Source: Kitasatospora sp. NBC_00458
Lineage (GTDB): Bacteria; Actinomycetota; Actinomycetes; Streptomycetales; Streptomycetaceae
Direction of reading: 5' to 3'
Length of the DNA: 64,000 nucleotides
NCBI RefSeq assembly: GCF_036013975.1
Contig: NZ_CP107904.1
Location: 4,279,001-4,343,000, forward strand
Shown: positions 1-7,964 of the stretch, piece by piece
How positions within the stretch are numbered: the stretch's first letter is position 1
Layout of the letters: every line of letters begins with the position of its first letter
The notes under the pieces: model-generated
What the model was told of the DNA's origin: nothing
What the model saw: the letters and a program-made list of their open reading frames with translations, nothing else
Database searches by the model: none
Program-made: the position numbers and the translations under genes

Positions 1-2
1 CG

Positions 3-566
3 TGGCTCAAGGCGGTCAAGTACATCGGCACCATGGACGCCACCCAGACCAACCCGCAGCTGCGGGCCGGCCACAAGTCCGCGTACATGCGCCGGGGATT
101 CCCGGAGAACCAGATCGCGGCGATCTGGAAGCACCTGACCCGCACCGACTACGCCAACCCGCGCGGCGGCGTCGCCGTGATCTCCTTCGGCGGCCGGATC
201 AACAGCGTCGCCCCCGGCGCCACCGCCCTGCCGCAGCGCGACGCGATCTTCAAGCTGCTGTACCAGACCTACTGGACGGCGCCGGCCGACGACGCCCCCA
301 ACACGGCCTGGCTGCAGGACTTCTACCGCGAGGTGTACGGCGACACCGGCGGCGTCCCGGTCTCCAACCGGGTCACCGACGGCTGCTACATCAACTACGC
401 GGACCGCGACCTGAGCGACCCGCAGCAGAACACCTCGAACGTCCCGTGGAGCACGCTCTACTACAAGGACAACTACCCGAGGCTGCAGCGGATCAAGCAG
501 CAGTACGACCCGAAGGACTTCTTCCGGCACCGCCAGTCGATCCGGCTGCCCCGGGGCACCCGGTGA
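3..566 (+). CDS. FAD-linked oxidase (berberine bridge type), C-terminal part
   Basis: This is the 3' end of a gene that starts before the window; the open frame begins at base 3. The last residues (CYINYADRDL, then W..LYYKDNYPRLQRIKQQYDP, FF.H.QSI) match the BBE domain that closes berberine-bridge and 6-hydroxynicotine-oxidase type flavoproteins. These enzymes oxidise small secondary metabolites and are often exported by Tat in actinomycetes, but the FAD-binding domain and any signal peptide lie outside the window, so the substrate cannot be inferred. The TGA stop overlaps the GTG start of the acyltransferase by 4 nt (GTGA), which suggests translational coupling. The family is clear; the function is open. 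Confidence 0.8.
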   Translation, partial: WLKAVKYIGTMDATQTNPQLRAGHKSAYMRRGFPENQIAAIWKHLTRTDYANPRGGVAVISFGGRINSVAPGATALPQRDAIFKLLYQTYWTAPADDAPNTAWLQDFYREVYGDTGGVPVSNRVTDGCYINYADRDLSDPQQNTSNVPWSTLYYKDNYPRLQRIKQQYDPKDFFRHRQSIRLPRGTR

Positions 567-1795
567 GCGCGCCCACCCGGGAGTCGCTCTCCCGGCTGCC
601 GTCGCTGACCGGCATGCGGTGGATCGCCGCGCTGCTGGTCTTCCTGACCCACGTGTCGGTCGCCAAGCCGTTCGACCGGCCCGGCCCGAACGACTTCATG
701 TCGACCTACCTCAGCCGGGCGGGCTTCCTCGGCGTCGGGTTCTTCTTCGTGCTGAGCGGCTTCGTGCTCACCTGGTCGGCCCGGGACGGCGACCGGCCCG
801 CCGCCTTCTACCGCCGCCGGCTCTTCAAGCTGTACCCCAACCACGCCGTCACCTGGCTGGTCGGGCTGCTGCTGATGGCCCGGGCCGGGGCGGAGCCGAC
901 CACCGCCGGGACGGTCCCCTCGCTGCTGCTGCTGCAGAGCTGGGTCCCCTCCCTGGAGGTGATCGGCGGGACCAACGGCCCGAGCTGGTCGCTCGCCTGC
1001 GAGGTGCTGTTCTACCTGAGCTTCCCGGTGATCCTGCCGCTGGTGAAGCGCATCCGGCCGGAGCGGCTCTGGCTCTGGGTGGGCCTGGTGACGGCGGCGC
1101 TGTTCGCCCTCCCGCTGCTCGCCCAGCTGCTCCCGGGCAGCCCGGACTCGCCCTGGCAGCCGCTCTCCTTCTGGCGGTACTGGTTCGTCTACTTCCTCCC
1201 GGCCTCCCGGCTGCCGGAGTTCGTGCTCGGCATCCTGCTGGCGCGGATCGTCCGGACCGGGCGGTGGGCGGCGATCGGCTGGCCGGTGGCGGTCCTGCTC
1301 GTCGCCGGCGGCTACGCCCTGATGATCACGCTGCCGGACGCCTGGGGCATGGCCGCGCCGACCGCCCTGCCGGTCGCGCTGCTGATCGCCGCGGTGGCCG
1401 CCAGGGACTCCGCGGGGCTGGGGACACCGTTCGCCGGCCGGACCATGGTCTGGCTCGGCGAGGTCTCCTTCGCCTTCTACATGGTCCACTTCCTGGTCAT
1501 CCAGTACGGACCGCTGGGCCTCGCGGCGACCGGATCGGCCGGCGCGAACACCTGGGACACCCCCGGCGCCCTGGGTGTCATGGGGATCACCCTGGCGCTG
1601 AGCATCGTCCTCGGCTGGGCGCTGTACCGCCTGGTCGAGATGCCGGTGATGCGTCGATGGGGTCGATCCCGGCCCGACCCCCGGCCGGCCTCGCGACCGA
1701 CGGCGGCCCCCGCCGCGGCGGCCGGGGCCGCGGGGAGCACGGGTACGGCCGGAACCGCCGCACCCGCCCCGGCCGCCGTCGCGGCGGCCGAGTAA
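563..1795 (+). CDS. Acyltransferase 3 family membrane protein
   Basis: 410 residues from a GTG that overlaps the upstream stop. The N-terminal SLTGMRWIAALLVFLTHV, the segment GVGFFFVLSGFVLTWSARD with a following FYRRRLFKLYP, and about ten hydrophobic helices are typical of acyltransferase 3 (OafA/OatA-type) integral membrane enzymes, which move acyl groups onto sugars or glycolipids at the cytoplasmic membrane. The His of LTH and the RRLFKLYP segment correspond to conserved family positions. The C-terminus is a long Ala/Pro/Gly-rich tail of low complexity. Coupling to the upstream flavin oxidase suggests joint expression. The acyl acceptor cannot be told from sequence. Confidence 0.85.
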   Translation: MSAPTRESLSRLPSLTGMRWIAALLVFLTHVSVAKPFDRPGPNDFMSTYLSRAGFLGVGFFFVLSGFVLTWSARDGDRPAAFYRRRLFKLYPNHAVTWLVGLLLMARAGAEPTTAGTVPSLLLLQSWVPSLEVIGGTNGPSWSLACEVLFYLSFPVILPLVKRIRPERLWLWVGLVTAALFALPLLAQLLPGSPDSPWQPLSFWRYWFVYFLPASRLPEFVLGILLARIVRTGRWAAIGWPVAVLLVAGGYALMITLPDAWGMAAPTALPVALLIAAVAARDSAGLGTPFAGRTMVWLGEVSFAFYMVHFLVIQYGPLGLAATGSAGANTWDTPGALGVMGITLALSIVLGWALYRLVEMPVMRRWGRSRPDPRPASRPTAAPAAAAGAAGSTGTAGTAAPAPAAVAAAE

Positions 1796-1813
1796 CGGGC
1801 ACCGGGGCGGGCG

Positions 1814-2179
1814 CTACACCGGCACCGGTTCCGCCGCCTCCCGCCGGGCCGCCGCGACGATCCCCGCCAACGCGGCCCGGCTCGCCCCGAGCGAGAGCAT
1901 CTGCCGGTCCAGCAGGTCCAGCCGCTGCTCCAGCACCTCCAGCATGCAGGGCGCCACCGAGCCGTCACCGCCCACACAGGGCAGCACGTCCCGGATGGCG
2001 CTGGTGGAGAGCCCCGCCCCCAGCAGGGCCCGGATGTTCCGGACCACCGCCGGCGCGTCGTCCCCGTACCGGCGGTGGCCGCCCTCGCGGCGGTGGGTCT
2101 CCAGCAGTCCCTGCTCCTCGTAGTACCGCAACAGGCGGACGCTGACCCCGGTCCGCGCCGCCAGCTCACCGATCCGCAT
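1814..2179 (-). CDS. MerR family transcriptional regulator
   Basis: 121 residues. It opens with MRIGELAARTGVSVRLLRYYEEQGLL, the canonical MerR winged helix-turn-helix, followed by RREGGHRRYGDD and a coiled-coil dimerisation helix. No cysteine cluster of a metal-sensing MerR is visible, so it more likely responds to an organic compound or redox state. It is transcribed divergently from the aldo/keto reductase at 2239 with only 59 bp between start codons, and the intergenic region carries a dyad, so this regulator most likely controls the reductase and itself. Confidence 0.9.
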   Translation of the reverse strand: MRIGELAARTGVSVRLLRYYEEQGLLETHRREGGHRRYGDDAPAVVRNIRALLGAGLSTSAIRDVLPCVGGDGSVAPCMLEVLEQRLDLLDRQMLSLGASRAALAGIVAAARREAAEPVPV

Positions 2180-2199
2180 GTGACACCCCTCACATCCAC

Positions 2200-2228
2200 T
2201 TGAATCTCACACGAATGGGAGATTGTAC
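2200..2228 (+). promoter_or_regulatory. MerR-type dyad within the aldo/keto reductase promoter
   Basis: AATCTC (2203-2208) and GAGATT (2219-2224) form an inverted repeat with a 10-nt spacer. TTGAAT at 2200-2205 and TTGTAC at 2223-2228 could serve as -35 and -10 elements with a 17-nt spacer, so the dyad sits between them as in MerR-controlled promoters. If so, transcription would begin close to ATG 2239 and the reductase mRNA may be leaderless. This is inferred from position and symmetry only. Confidence 0.5.
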
Positions 2229-2238
2229 CGTGACCAGC

Positions 2239-3189
2239 ATGACGAACACCGAGATCACCGCCCAGATCGACCGTCAGTCCTACGCCCTCGGCGGCGACCT
2301 GACGGTCCGCCGGATCGGCTACGGCACCATGCGCCTCGCCGACACCCCGGACATCAAGCCGACCGAGGCGATCGTCTGGCACGCCCCGACGCCGCGCGCC
2401 GACGCCGTCGACGTGCTGCGCTCCGCCGTCGAGCACGGCGTCCAGCTGATCGACACCGCCGACTCCTACGCCCTCGGCGGCAGCGAGGAGCTGATCGCCG
2501 AGGCGCTGCACCCGTACGCCCAGGACGTCGTCGTCGCCACCAAGATCGGCATGACCCGCCCGAGCCCCTCCGAGTGGGTCCCGGTCGGCCACCCGGCCTA
2601 CCTCCGCCAGCAGGCCGAGCTGAGCCTGCGCCGGCTCCGCGTCGAGCGGATCGACCTGCTCCAGCTGCACCGGATCGACCCCAAGGTGCCGCTGGCCGAC
2701 CAGATCGGCGCGCTCAAGCAGCTCCAGGACGAGGGCAAGGTCCGCCACATCGGCCTCTCCGAGGTCACCGTCGAGGAGCTGGAGGCGGCACTGGAGATCG
2801 CCCCGATCGCCTCCGTGCAGAACTGGTACAACCTGGCGACCCGCCAGCACGACGCGGTGGTCGACTTCACCGCCGAGCGCGGCATCGCGTTCCTGCCGTT
2901 CTTCCCGATCGCCATCGGCGGCCACGCGGGCGAGGACAGCCCGGTCTCCGAGGTCGCCCGTGAGATCGGCGCCACCCCCGCCCAGACCGCGCTCGCCTGG
3001 CTGCTGCACCGCTCGCCCAACATCCTGCCCATCCCCGGCACCACCTCCGGCAAGCACCTCGCGGAGAACCTGGGCGCGCTGGCCATCGAGCTGAGCTCCG
3101 AGCAGTACGCCCGCCTGGACGGCATCGCCGCCGCCGAGGCCGCCAAGGCCGCTGAGGCCGCCGAGGCGGAGGCCGCTGCGGCGGAGTGA
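2239..3189 (+). CDS. Aldo/keto reductase
   Basis: 316 residues from ATG 2239; a GTG at 2230 in the same frame is an alternative. The NADPH-dependent TIM-barrel family is shown by IDTADSYALGGSEELI (Asp and Tyr), VVATKIG (Lys) and LLQLHRID (His), which together give the catalytic tetrad, and by the cofactor-binding end IPGTTSGKHLAENLGA. It reduces aldehydes or ketones in the cytoplasm; the substrate is unknown. No Shine-Dalgarno sequence is visible before ATG 2239, in keeping with a leaderless transcript. The protein ends in a low-complexity Ala/Glu tail (AAEAAKAAEAAEAEAAAAE). It is divergent from the MerR gene, a common pairing in actinomycetes. Confidence 0.92.
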   Translation: MTNTEITAQIDRQSYALGGDLTVRRIGYGTMRLADTPDIKPTEAIVWHAPTPRADAVDVLRSAVEHGVQLIDTADSYALGGSEELIAEALHPYAQDVVVATKIGMTRPSPSEWVPVGHPAYLRQQAELSLRRLRVERIDLLQLHRIDPKVPLADQIGALKQLQDEGKVRHIGLSEVTVEELEAALEIAPIASVQNWYNLATRQHDAVVDFTAERGIAFLPFFPIAIGGHAGEDSPVSEVAREIGATPAQTALAWLLHRSPNILPIPGTTSGKHLAENLGALAIELSSEQYARLDGIAAAEAAKAAEAAEAEAAAAE

Positions 3190-3274
3190 CCCCGCGCGCG
3201 GCCGCCCCGCAGGGTGGTGACCGCGGGGTGGTGACCGCGGTGGAGTGACAGGTGAAGTGACCGGTGCAGTGGCC

Positions 3275-3314
3275 GGTGACCCGCCCGGCGGCGTGCTCCG
3301 CCGGGCGGGTCACC
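3275..3314. repeat. Perfect 17-bp inverted repeat
   Basis: GGTGACCCGCCCGGCGG (3275-3291) and its exact complement (3298-3314) enclose a 6-nt loop. It lies in the 296-bp gene-free stretch 3190-3485 between two convergent genes and is followed at once by a second hairpin. Upstream, 3212-3280 is rich in short imperfect GGTGACCG/GTGACCGGTG direct repeats. Together the hairpins probably end transcription from both sides. Confidence 0.7.
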
Positions 3315-3319
3315 CACCG

Positions 3320-3360
3320 ACCGGAGAGGGCCCCCGCCCCCGTGGGGCCCTCTCCGGTTT
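3320..3360 (+). terminator. Terminator after aldo/keto reductase
   Basis: A perfect 15-bp stem (ACCGGAGAGGGCCCC at 3320-3334 with its complement at 3344-3358), 9-nt loop, followed by TTTCCGTTCTTG. It is a GC-rich intrinsic terminator shared by convergent genes. Confidence 0.75.
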
Positions 3361-3485
3361 CCGTTCTTGTCCGGGCCCCTCCCGGTCCGAGCCTCGCCCG
3401 GTCCGGGTCCCGCTCTTGCCCGGCTCCCGCCGGCCCGCCACCGAGCGGTCCGGCGCCGGTTCCCGGCCGGTCCGCCGGGCGGGCC

Positions 3486-4700
3486 TCAAGACCGGATCCC
3501 GCCCGCCGGCCCCAGCCCCAGGTCGGTGACGTCCGCCGCCAGCGCCTTGAGCAGCGAACCGGCCCGCTTGTCGTCCGGCCCCAGCGCGATCAGCCGGTTC
3601 ATCACGTACGAGACGCCCAGGCCGACCCGGGGCCACGCCTGGTTCGCCGAGCCGCCGCCCCCGTCGTGGCCGAAGGTCTCGCCGTCCGGACCGGGCCGCT
3701 CGGCCGTGCGCAACCGGTACCCGCCGCCGCCGTACGCCATCACCACGTCGATCAGCTGGTCGGTCTTCCGGGCGTACACGCCGCGCGCCTCGTCCATGGT
3801 CCGCCGGGAGAGCAGCAGCGGGGCGTCGTCCGACGGGCGGACGGCGTCCTCGGCCAGGATCCCGTACAGCGTCGAGAACGCCCTCGCGGTACCGCTGACG
3901 TTGATCGCCGGGATGAGCGCGGACCGGCGCTCCGGGCGGCCCCAGACGCCCTCGTCGTCCGGGAACGGCTGCGGGTTCTGCCAGATCCGCCGCGTCAGCG
4001 GGTCGTCGCTGTGGAAGAAGCCGGTGAACTGGGGCAGGAAGTTGGTCCCGTACGTGGTGCGGGCCAGCCGGGGCCAGTCGGCCGGGCCGGTGCCGTAGTG
4101 GATGTCGAGGTCAAGCGGCCCGGCGATCTCCTCGCGGAAGAACCGGTCCAGCGGGCGGCCGTCCACCCGGCGGACCAGCTCGCCGACGATCCAGCCGGCC
4201 GACAGCGGCCCGTACAGGATGCCGTCCGCGCGCGGGTCGCTCTCAAGCTCCTGGGCGGCGATCAGCCTCGCCATCAGGACCGGGTCGTTGGCGTCGTCCT
4301 GGCTGACCGGGGCCCACATGCCGGGCAGCCGCCCGGTGAAGGTGACCACCTCCCGGACGGTCACCCCGCCCTTGCCGGCCGCCGCGAACTCCGGCCAGTA
4401 GTGGGACACCGGGCGGTCCAGCTCGACGGCGCCGCGGTCCACCAGCTTCAGCAGTGCGGTGACGGTGATGCCCTTGCTCCCGGAGAAGATCGTCTGGAGC
4501 GTGTCCCGCTCCCAGCGCGCACCGGTCCGCGCGTCCGCCGTCCCGCCCCAGAGGTCCACCAGCGTCTCCCGGCCCAGGTGGACCGAGAACGCGGCGCCCA
4601 GATCGTCCCGTTCGAGCAGATTGCGCTCGAACTCGGCACGGACCCGCTCGAACCCCGGGGCCACCCGGCCGGCGACGTGCACCTCGGACGTGATCGTCAT
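3486..4700 (-). CDS. Serine hydrolase, beta-lactamase/esterase (class C fold)
   Basis: 404 residues from ATG 4700. The SxxK nucleophile motif is at residues 73-76 (SGSK in QTIFSGSKGITV), and the Tyr motif is in YGPLSAGW. This pattern and the lack of a signal peptide fit EstB-like esterases and other cytoplasmic beta-lactamase-fold hydrolases rather than a secreted beta-lactamase. It would hydrolyse an ester or amide; the natural substrate is unknown. It is divergent from the VOC/MFS operon across a 249-bp region and may belong functionally to that operon. Residues GHDGGGGSANQAWPRVG near the C-terminus correspond to the family's third motif region. Confidence 0.88.
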   Translation of the reverse strand: MTITSEVHVAGRVAPGFERVRAEFERNLLERDDLGAAFSVHLGRETLVDLWGGTADARTGARWERDTLQTIFSGSKGITVTALLKLVDRGAVELDRPVSHYWPEFAAAGKGGVTVREVVTFTGRLPGMWAPVSQDDANDPVLMARLIAAQELESDPRADGILYGPLSAGWIVGELVRRVDGRPLDRFFREEIAGPLDLDIHYGTGPADWPRLARTTYGTNFLPQFTGFFHSDDPLTRRIWQNPQPFPDDEGVWGRPERRSALIPAINVSGTARAFSTLYGILAEDAVRPSDDAPLLLSRRTMDEARGVYARKTDQLIDVVMAYGGGGYRLRTAERPGPDGETFGHDGGGGSANQAWPRVGLGVSYVMNRLIALGPDDKRAGSLLKALAADVTDLGLGPAGGIRS

Positions 4701-4949
4701 GTGAACCAACTCCGCTCGAATGCGTGAGGGAAATCCTCGATCGGCCCAACAGCAGAACACAGCGGCCCCGATTCGTGAACGCCCGGAGCGCCGGTTTGGC
4801 ACCTTGACAAAGTCCGTCCGGGCTCATTGCCCCCCACCACCGGCCGGACCCATTCTCGAATCAGCCGGCTGCGGACAGCCGGCCGGGGAATTCCCGCCGG
4901 ACCCACCCGTGGGAGAACCCGAACCGGGATCGAACGAAAGAGGATTCCC

Positions 4950-5489
4950 ATGGCCAAGATTCCGGGCGCCCGGGCGGTCCACCACATCGCCTACACCGTG
5001 CCCGACCTCCGGCAGGCGGTCGACTTCTTCGTCGACGTCATCGGCGCCGAACTCGCCTACCGGCTCGGCCCGGTCGAGGACCCGGAGACCGACTGGATGG
5101 CCCGCAAGCTCAACGTCGACCCGCGCGCCTCGGCGAACATCGCCATGCTGCGCCTCGGCCCCAACGCCAACCTGGAGCTCTTCGAGTACACCGCGCCCGA
5201 GCAGGACCGCGAGCAGCCGCGCAACAGCGACATCGGCGGCCACCACTTCGCGATCTACGTGGACGACGTCGACAAGGCCGCCGACTACCTGCGCAAGCAC
5301 CCCGGCGTCACCATCCTCGGCGAGCCCGAGACCATCGAGGACGGCCCGATCAAGGGCGACCGCTGGGTCTACTTCACCACCCCGTGGGGCATGAGCATGG
5401 AGCTCATCAACATGCCCTCCGGAATGCCGTACGAGGAGGCCACCGACACCCGTCTCTACCTGCCCTCCGAATACTGGCCGGAGAGCTGA
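4950..5489 (+). CDS. VOC superfamily (glyoxalase/epimerase-type) metalloprotein
   Basis: 179 residues from ATG 4950, preceded by GAAAGAGGA. Two VOC modules are visible: HHIAYTVPDLRQAVDFF with LELFEY, and HHFAIYVDDVDKAADYL with MSMELINM. Candidate metal ligands are His12, Glu76, His98 or His99, and Glu151, the H-E-H-E set of glyoxalase I and methylmalonyl-CoA epimerase types. Reaction type (isomerase, epimerase or dioxygenase) cannot be decided. It is the first gene of an apparent operon with an MFS exporter 5 nt downstream, a transaldolase-like protein and a sugar porter. TTGACA at 4804-4809 is a possible -35 element. A cyclitol-epimerase role like CetB is conceivable next to a transaldolase-like gene, but no cyclitol synthase is seen here. 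Confidence 0.8.
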   Translation: MAKIPGARAVHHIAYTVPDLRQAVDFFVDVIGAELAYRLGPVEDPETDWMARKLNVDPRASANIAMLRLGPNANLELFEYTAPEQDREQPRNSDIGGHHFAIYVDDVDKAADYLRKHPGVTILGEPETIEDGPIKGDRWVYFTTPWGMSMELINMPSGMPYEEATDTRLYLPSEYWPES

Positions 5490-5494
5490 CCGCC

Positions 5495-6895
5495 ATGCCG
5501 GAGAACAGCCTGGGAGCGAATCCGGAGAACGCTTCGGAAACACCTTCCGGAAAAGGCACGGCGAGGGCTACCGGGAAATCCCTGGCGGACCGCCGGGCCT
5601 TCCTCGCCCTGGCCCTCACCGCCTTCGTCGTCGGCACCTCGGAATTCCTCGTGGTCGGAATCCTCGGCCCGATCGCCGACGGGCTGGGGACGGGGCTGGG
5701 CACGGTCGGACTGCTCGTCACCGGCTACGCCCTGGGCGTCTCCCTCGGCGGCCCCGGCCTCACCGCGCTGACCCTCCGGCTGCCGCGCCGCACCCTGCTG
5801 CTCGGCGCGCTCGCCGCCTACACGGCGGCGAGCGCCGGGGCGGCGGCGGCCGGGAACGTCACCGTGCTGCTGGCCGCCCGGTGCGCGGCCGGACTCGCCC
5901 ACGGGGTGATCGTCGGCGCCGCCACCAGTGTCGCCGTCGCCCTGGCCGGCCCCGGCCGGCAGGGGCGGGCCATCTCGCTGGTCTTCGGCGGCATCTCGGT
6001 CGCCACCGTGCTCGGCGTGCCGCTCGGCACGCTGGCCGGCCAGTGGCTCGGCTGGCGCACCGCGCTCGCCTCCGTCGCCGCGCTCGGGGCGCTCGCCCTG
6101 CTCGCCGTCCGGCGGACCGTCCCGCCGACGGCGGCGATGGGCGCGGCGAACCTGTCCGGGCAGCTGCGCGGCGCGCTCTCCGGGCCCGTACTGGCCGTGC
6201 TCGGCATCGCCGTGGTGCTGTTCACCGGCCAGTTCACCGCGTACACCTACCTGCCCGGCTACCTGGAGGGCGTCACCGGCGTCCCCGGCGGGCTGGTCAG
6301 CGCCTACCTGCTCGCCTTCGGTGCGGCCAGTGCCGTCGGCACCTTCGCCGGCGGCCGGCTGGCCGACCGCCGGGCAGCCGGCACGCTCACCCTGGGCTGC
6401 GCCGGGCTGACCGCCGCACTGCTCGCGCTCCACCTGTGCGGCCGCTCCGGGGCGGCGACCGCGGTGATCGTCGCCTGCTGGGGCCTGGTCGGCTTCGGAC
6501 TGGTCCCCGCCCTGCAGTCCCGGATCGTCGAACTCGCCGGTCCCGGCGGCGACTTCGCCGCCACCCTGGGCGTCTCGGCGGCCAACGCCGGGATCGCCGC
6601 CGGGGCCGCTCTCGGCGGCCGGACGGTCACCGCGCACGGGGTCGGGCCGGTGGTCCCGCTCGCCGCGGCGATCTGCCTGGCCGCCCTGCTCGCGGTGGCG
6701 GCCAGTGCACGGCTGCGGCCCGCCGTCCCGGCCGTGCCCTCGCCCCTGCCCCTGCCGTCCCCGCCGCCCCCGTCGCCCTCGCCCTCGCCCTCGCCCTCGC
6801 CCTCGCCCTCGCCCGCGCCCGCGCCCGCGCCCGGAACCGTGCCGCCTGCCCCGCACCCCCGCCCCCTCGACCAGGAAAGGACCGTCCGAGCATGA
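5495..6895 (+). CDS. MFS transporter, DHA1-like drug or sugar efflux
   Basis: 466 residues from ATG 5495. About twelve transmembrane helices begin at residue ~30 (FLALALTAFVVGTSEFLVVGILGPIAD), the signature of the DHA1/AraJ-type group of proton antiporters. The segment VGLLVTGYALGVSLGGPGL is helix 2. The N-terminal 25 residues are hydrophilic, Asn/Glu/Ser-rich and lower in GC than the rest. The C-terminal ~45 residues are a Pro-Ser/Pro-Ala repeat encoded by a hexanucleotide repeat. The gene starts 5 nt after the VOC gene and overlaps the transaldolase-like gene by ATGA, so the three are one translational unit. The substrate is likely the product handled by its neighbours. Confidence 0.88.
   Translation: MPENSLGANPENASETPSGKGTARATGKSLADRRAFLALALTAFVVGTSEFLVVGILGPIADGLGTGLGTVGLLVTGYALGVSLGGPGLTALTLRLPRRTLLLGALAAYTAASAGAAAAGNVTVLLAARCAAGLAHGVIVGAATSVAVALAGPGRQGRAISLVFGGISVATVLGVPLGTLAGQWLGWRTALASVAALGALALLAVRRTVPPTAAMGAANLSGQLRGALSGPVLAVLGIAVVLFTGQFTAYTYLPGYLEGVTGVPGGLVSAYLLAFGAASAVGTFAGGRLADRRAAGTLTLGCAGLTAALLALHLCGRSGAATAVIVACWGLVGFGLVPALQSRIVELAGPGGDFAATLGVSAANAGIAAGAALGGRTVTAHGVGPVVPLAAAICLAALLAVAASARLRPAVPAVPSPLPLPSPPPPSPSPSPSPSPSPSPAPAPAPGTVPPAPHPRPLDQERTVRA
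6775..6834 (+). repeat. Hexanucleotide tandem repeat in MFS gene 3' end
   Basis: Six perfect GCCCTC units (6775-6810) followed by three GCCCGC units and one GCCCGG encode an alternating Ser-Pro then Ala-Pro tail. Copy-number change would keep the reading frame and alter only tail length. Confidence 0.85.
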
Positions 6896-7869
6896 TCGGC
6901 ACCCTGGAGCGCCCCCCGGTACGCACCGCCACCGGCCTCGGCGTCTGGTACCAGCACACCCCGTCCGGCACCGCCGGCCACGACCGGATCCGCCGGCTCA
7001 CCGAGAGCGGCCGGATCACCTCCGTCGCCCTCACCGGCCCCGCCCCGGACGACGAACTCCGCGTGCTGTGCGACCTGTTGGGCCCCGTGCACCGGCGCAG
7101 CAACGGCCGCGGCGGGCTGCTCTCCGTGCCGGTCGCCGCCCGGACCCGCACCGCCTGCGCCCAGCTGCACGCCGCCCGCCGGCTCGTCTCCGCCGTCGGC
7201 CGGCCCAACCTGCTGCCCGCCCTCCCCGCCTCCGACGCGGGCGTCGCCGCCCTCACCCCGCTGCTCGGCGAGGGCATCGGCGTCCGGCTCGGCCCGGTGC
7301 ACTCCGTCTCCCGCTACCGCCAGGCCGTCCGGGCCCACCTCGACGGGCTCGAACTCGCCCGCTGGCGCGGCCACGACCTCACCGCCCTCGGTTCCGTCGC
7401 GGCCTTCGGCGTCGGCGGCATCGACGTCGAGATCGACGCCCTGCTCGACCGGGCCGGCAGCCACGAGGCCAAGGCCCTGCGCGGCATGGCCGGGACCGCC
7501 ACCGCCCGACTCGCCCGCCGGATCCACGCCGACGCCCACGATCCCGACGCCTCGGCCCGCTGGCGCGCCCTCGCGGCGGCCGGCGCCCGGCCGCAGCAGC
7601 TGGTCTGGACGCAGCTCTACCACGGCGTCCCCGGCCACCGGACCGCCGACTACCTGGACGGGCTGGCCGCGCCCGGCGACACGGTCGAACTGTGCGCCCC
7701 CGCACTGGAGTCGTTCGACGGGCCGCTCCCCGCGCGGGCGCCGCAGAGCCCGCGCGAGGAGGAGGAAGCGCACGCGTTCACCGCGCGGCTGGTCGGCTAC
7801 CTGCGGTGGTTCGACATCCGCCACGAGTCCGTCCTGCACGCGCTCGACGCCGCGCACGCCCACGACTGA
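6892..7869 (+). CDS. Transaldolase-like protein lacking the Schiff-base lysine
   Basis: 325 residues from ATG 6892, which overlaps the MFS stop (ATGA) and has AGGAAAGG upstream. The segment RYRQAVRAHLDGLELARWRGHDLTALGSVAAFGVGGIDVEIDALLD follows the transaldolase pattern of the actinobacterial Tal group (YxxVxxAxLxGLE, GHDLSxIxSVASFFVSRVDxEID). In active transaldolases the strand IKIPAT supplies the catalytic Lys; here the aligned segment is RPNLLPALPAS with Ala110 in its place. SFFVSR is also changed to AFGVGG. The fold is therefore recognisable but classical transaldolase chemistry is not expected. It may be a binding or regulatory protein or catalyse something different. Its place between two transporters suggests a role with a sugar-like compound. 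Confidence 0.65.
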   Translation: MIGTLERPPVRTATGLGVWYQHTPSGTAGHDRIRRLTESGRITSVALTGPAPDDELRVLCDLLGPVHRRSNGRGGLLSVPVAARTRTACAQLHAARRLVSAVGRPNLLPALPASDAGVAALTPLLGEGIGVRLGPVHSVSRYRQAVRAHLDGLELARWRGHDLTALGSVAAFGVGGIDVEIDALLDRAGSHEAKALRGMAGTATARLARRIHADAHDPDASARWRALAAAGARPQQLVWTQLYHGVPGHRTADYLDGLAAPGDTVELCAPALESFDGPLPARAPQSPREEEEAHAFTARLVGYLRWFDIRHESVLHALDAAHAHD

Positions 7870-7964
7870 CCCGGCCGGCTCGTCCGGCCGACCTCGTCCG
7901 CGCCCCGTCCTCGCCCCGCCTTCGCCTCATCCGCCCTGTCTGCCCCAGGAGGGGGAACCCGCTC

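Noticed and set aside
1477..3057. Minus-strand ORF overlapping the acyltransferase and aldo/keto reductase
   Set aside because: Composition is a typical antisense shadow; the plus-strand genes have clear domains.
5456..7863. Long minus-strand ORFs opposite the MFS and transaldolase-like genes
   Set aside because: Low-complexity Gly/Arg/Glu shadows with no domain content.
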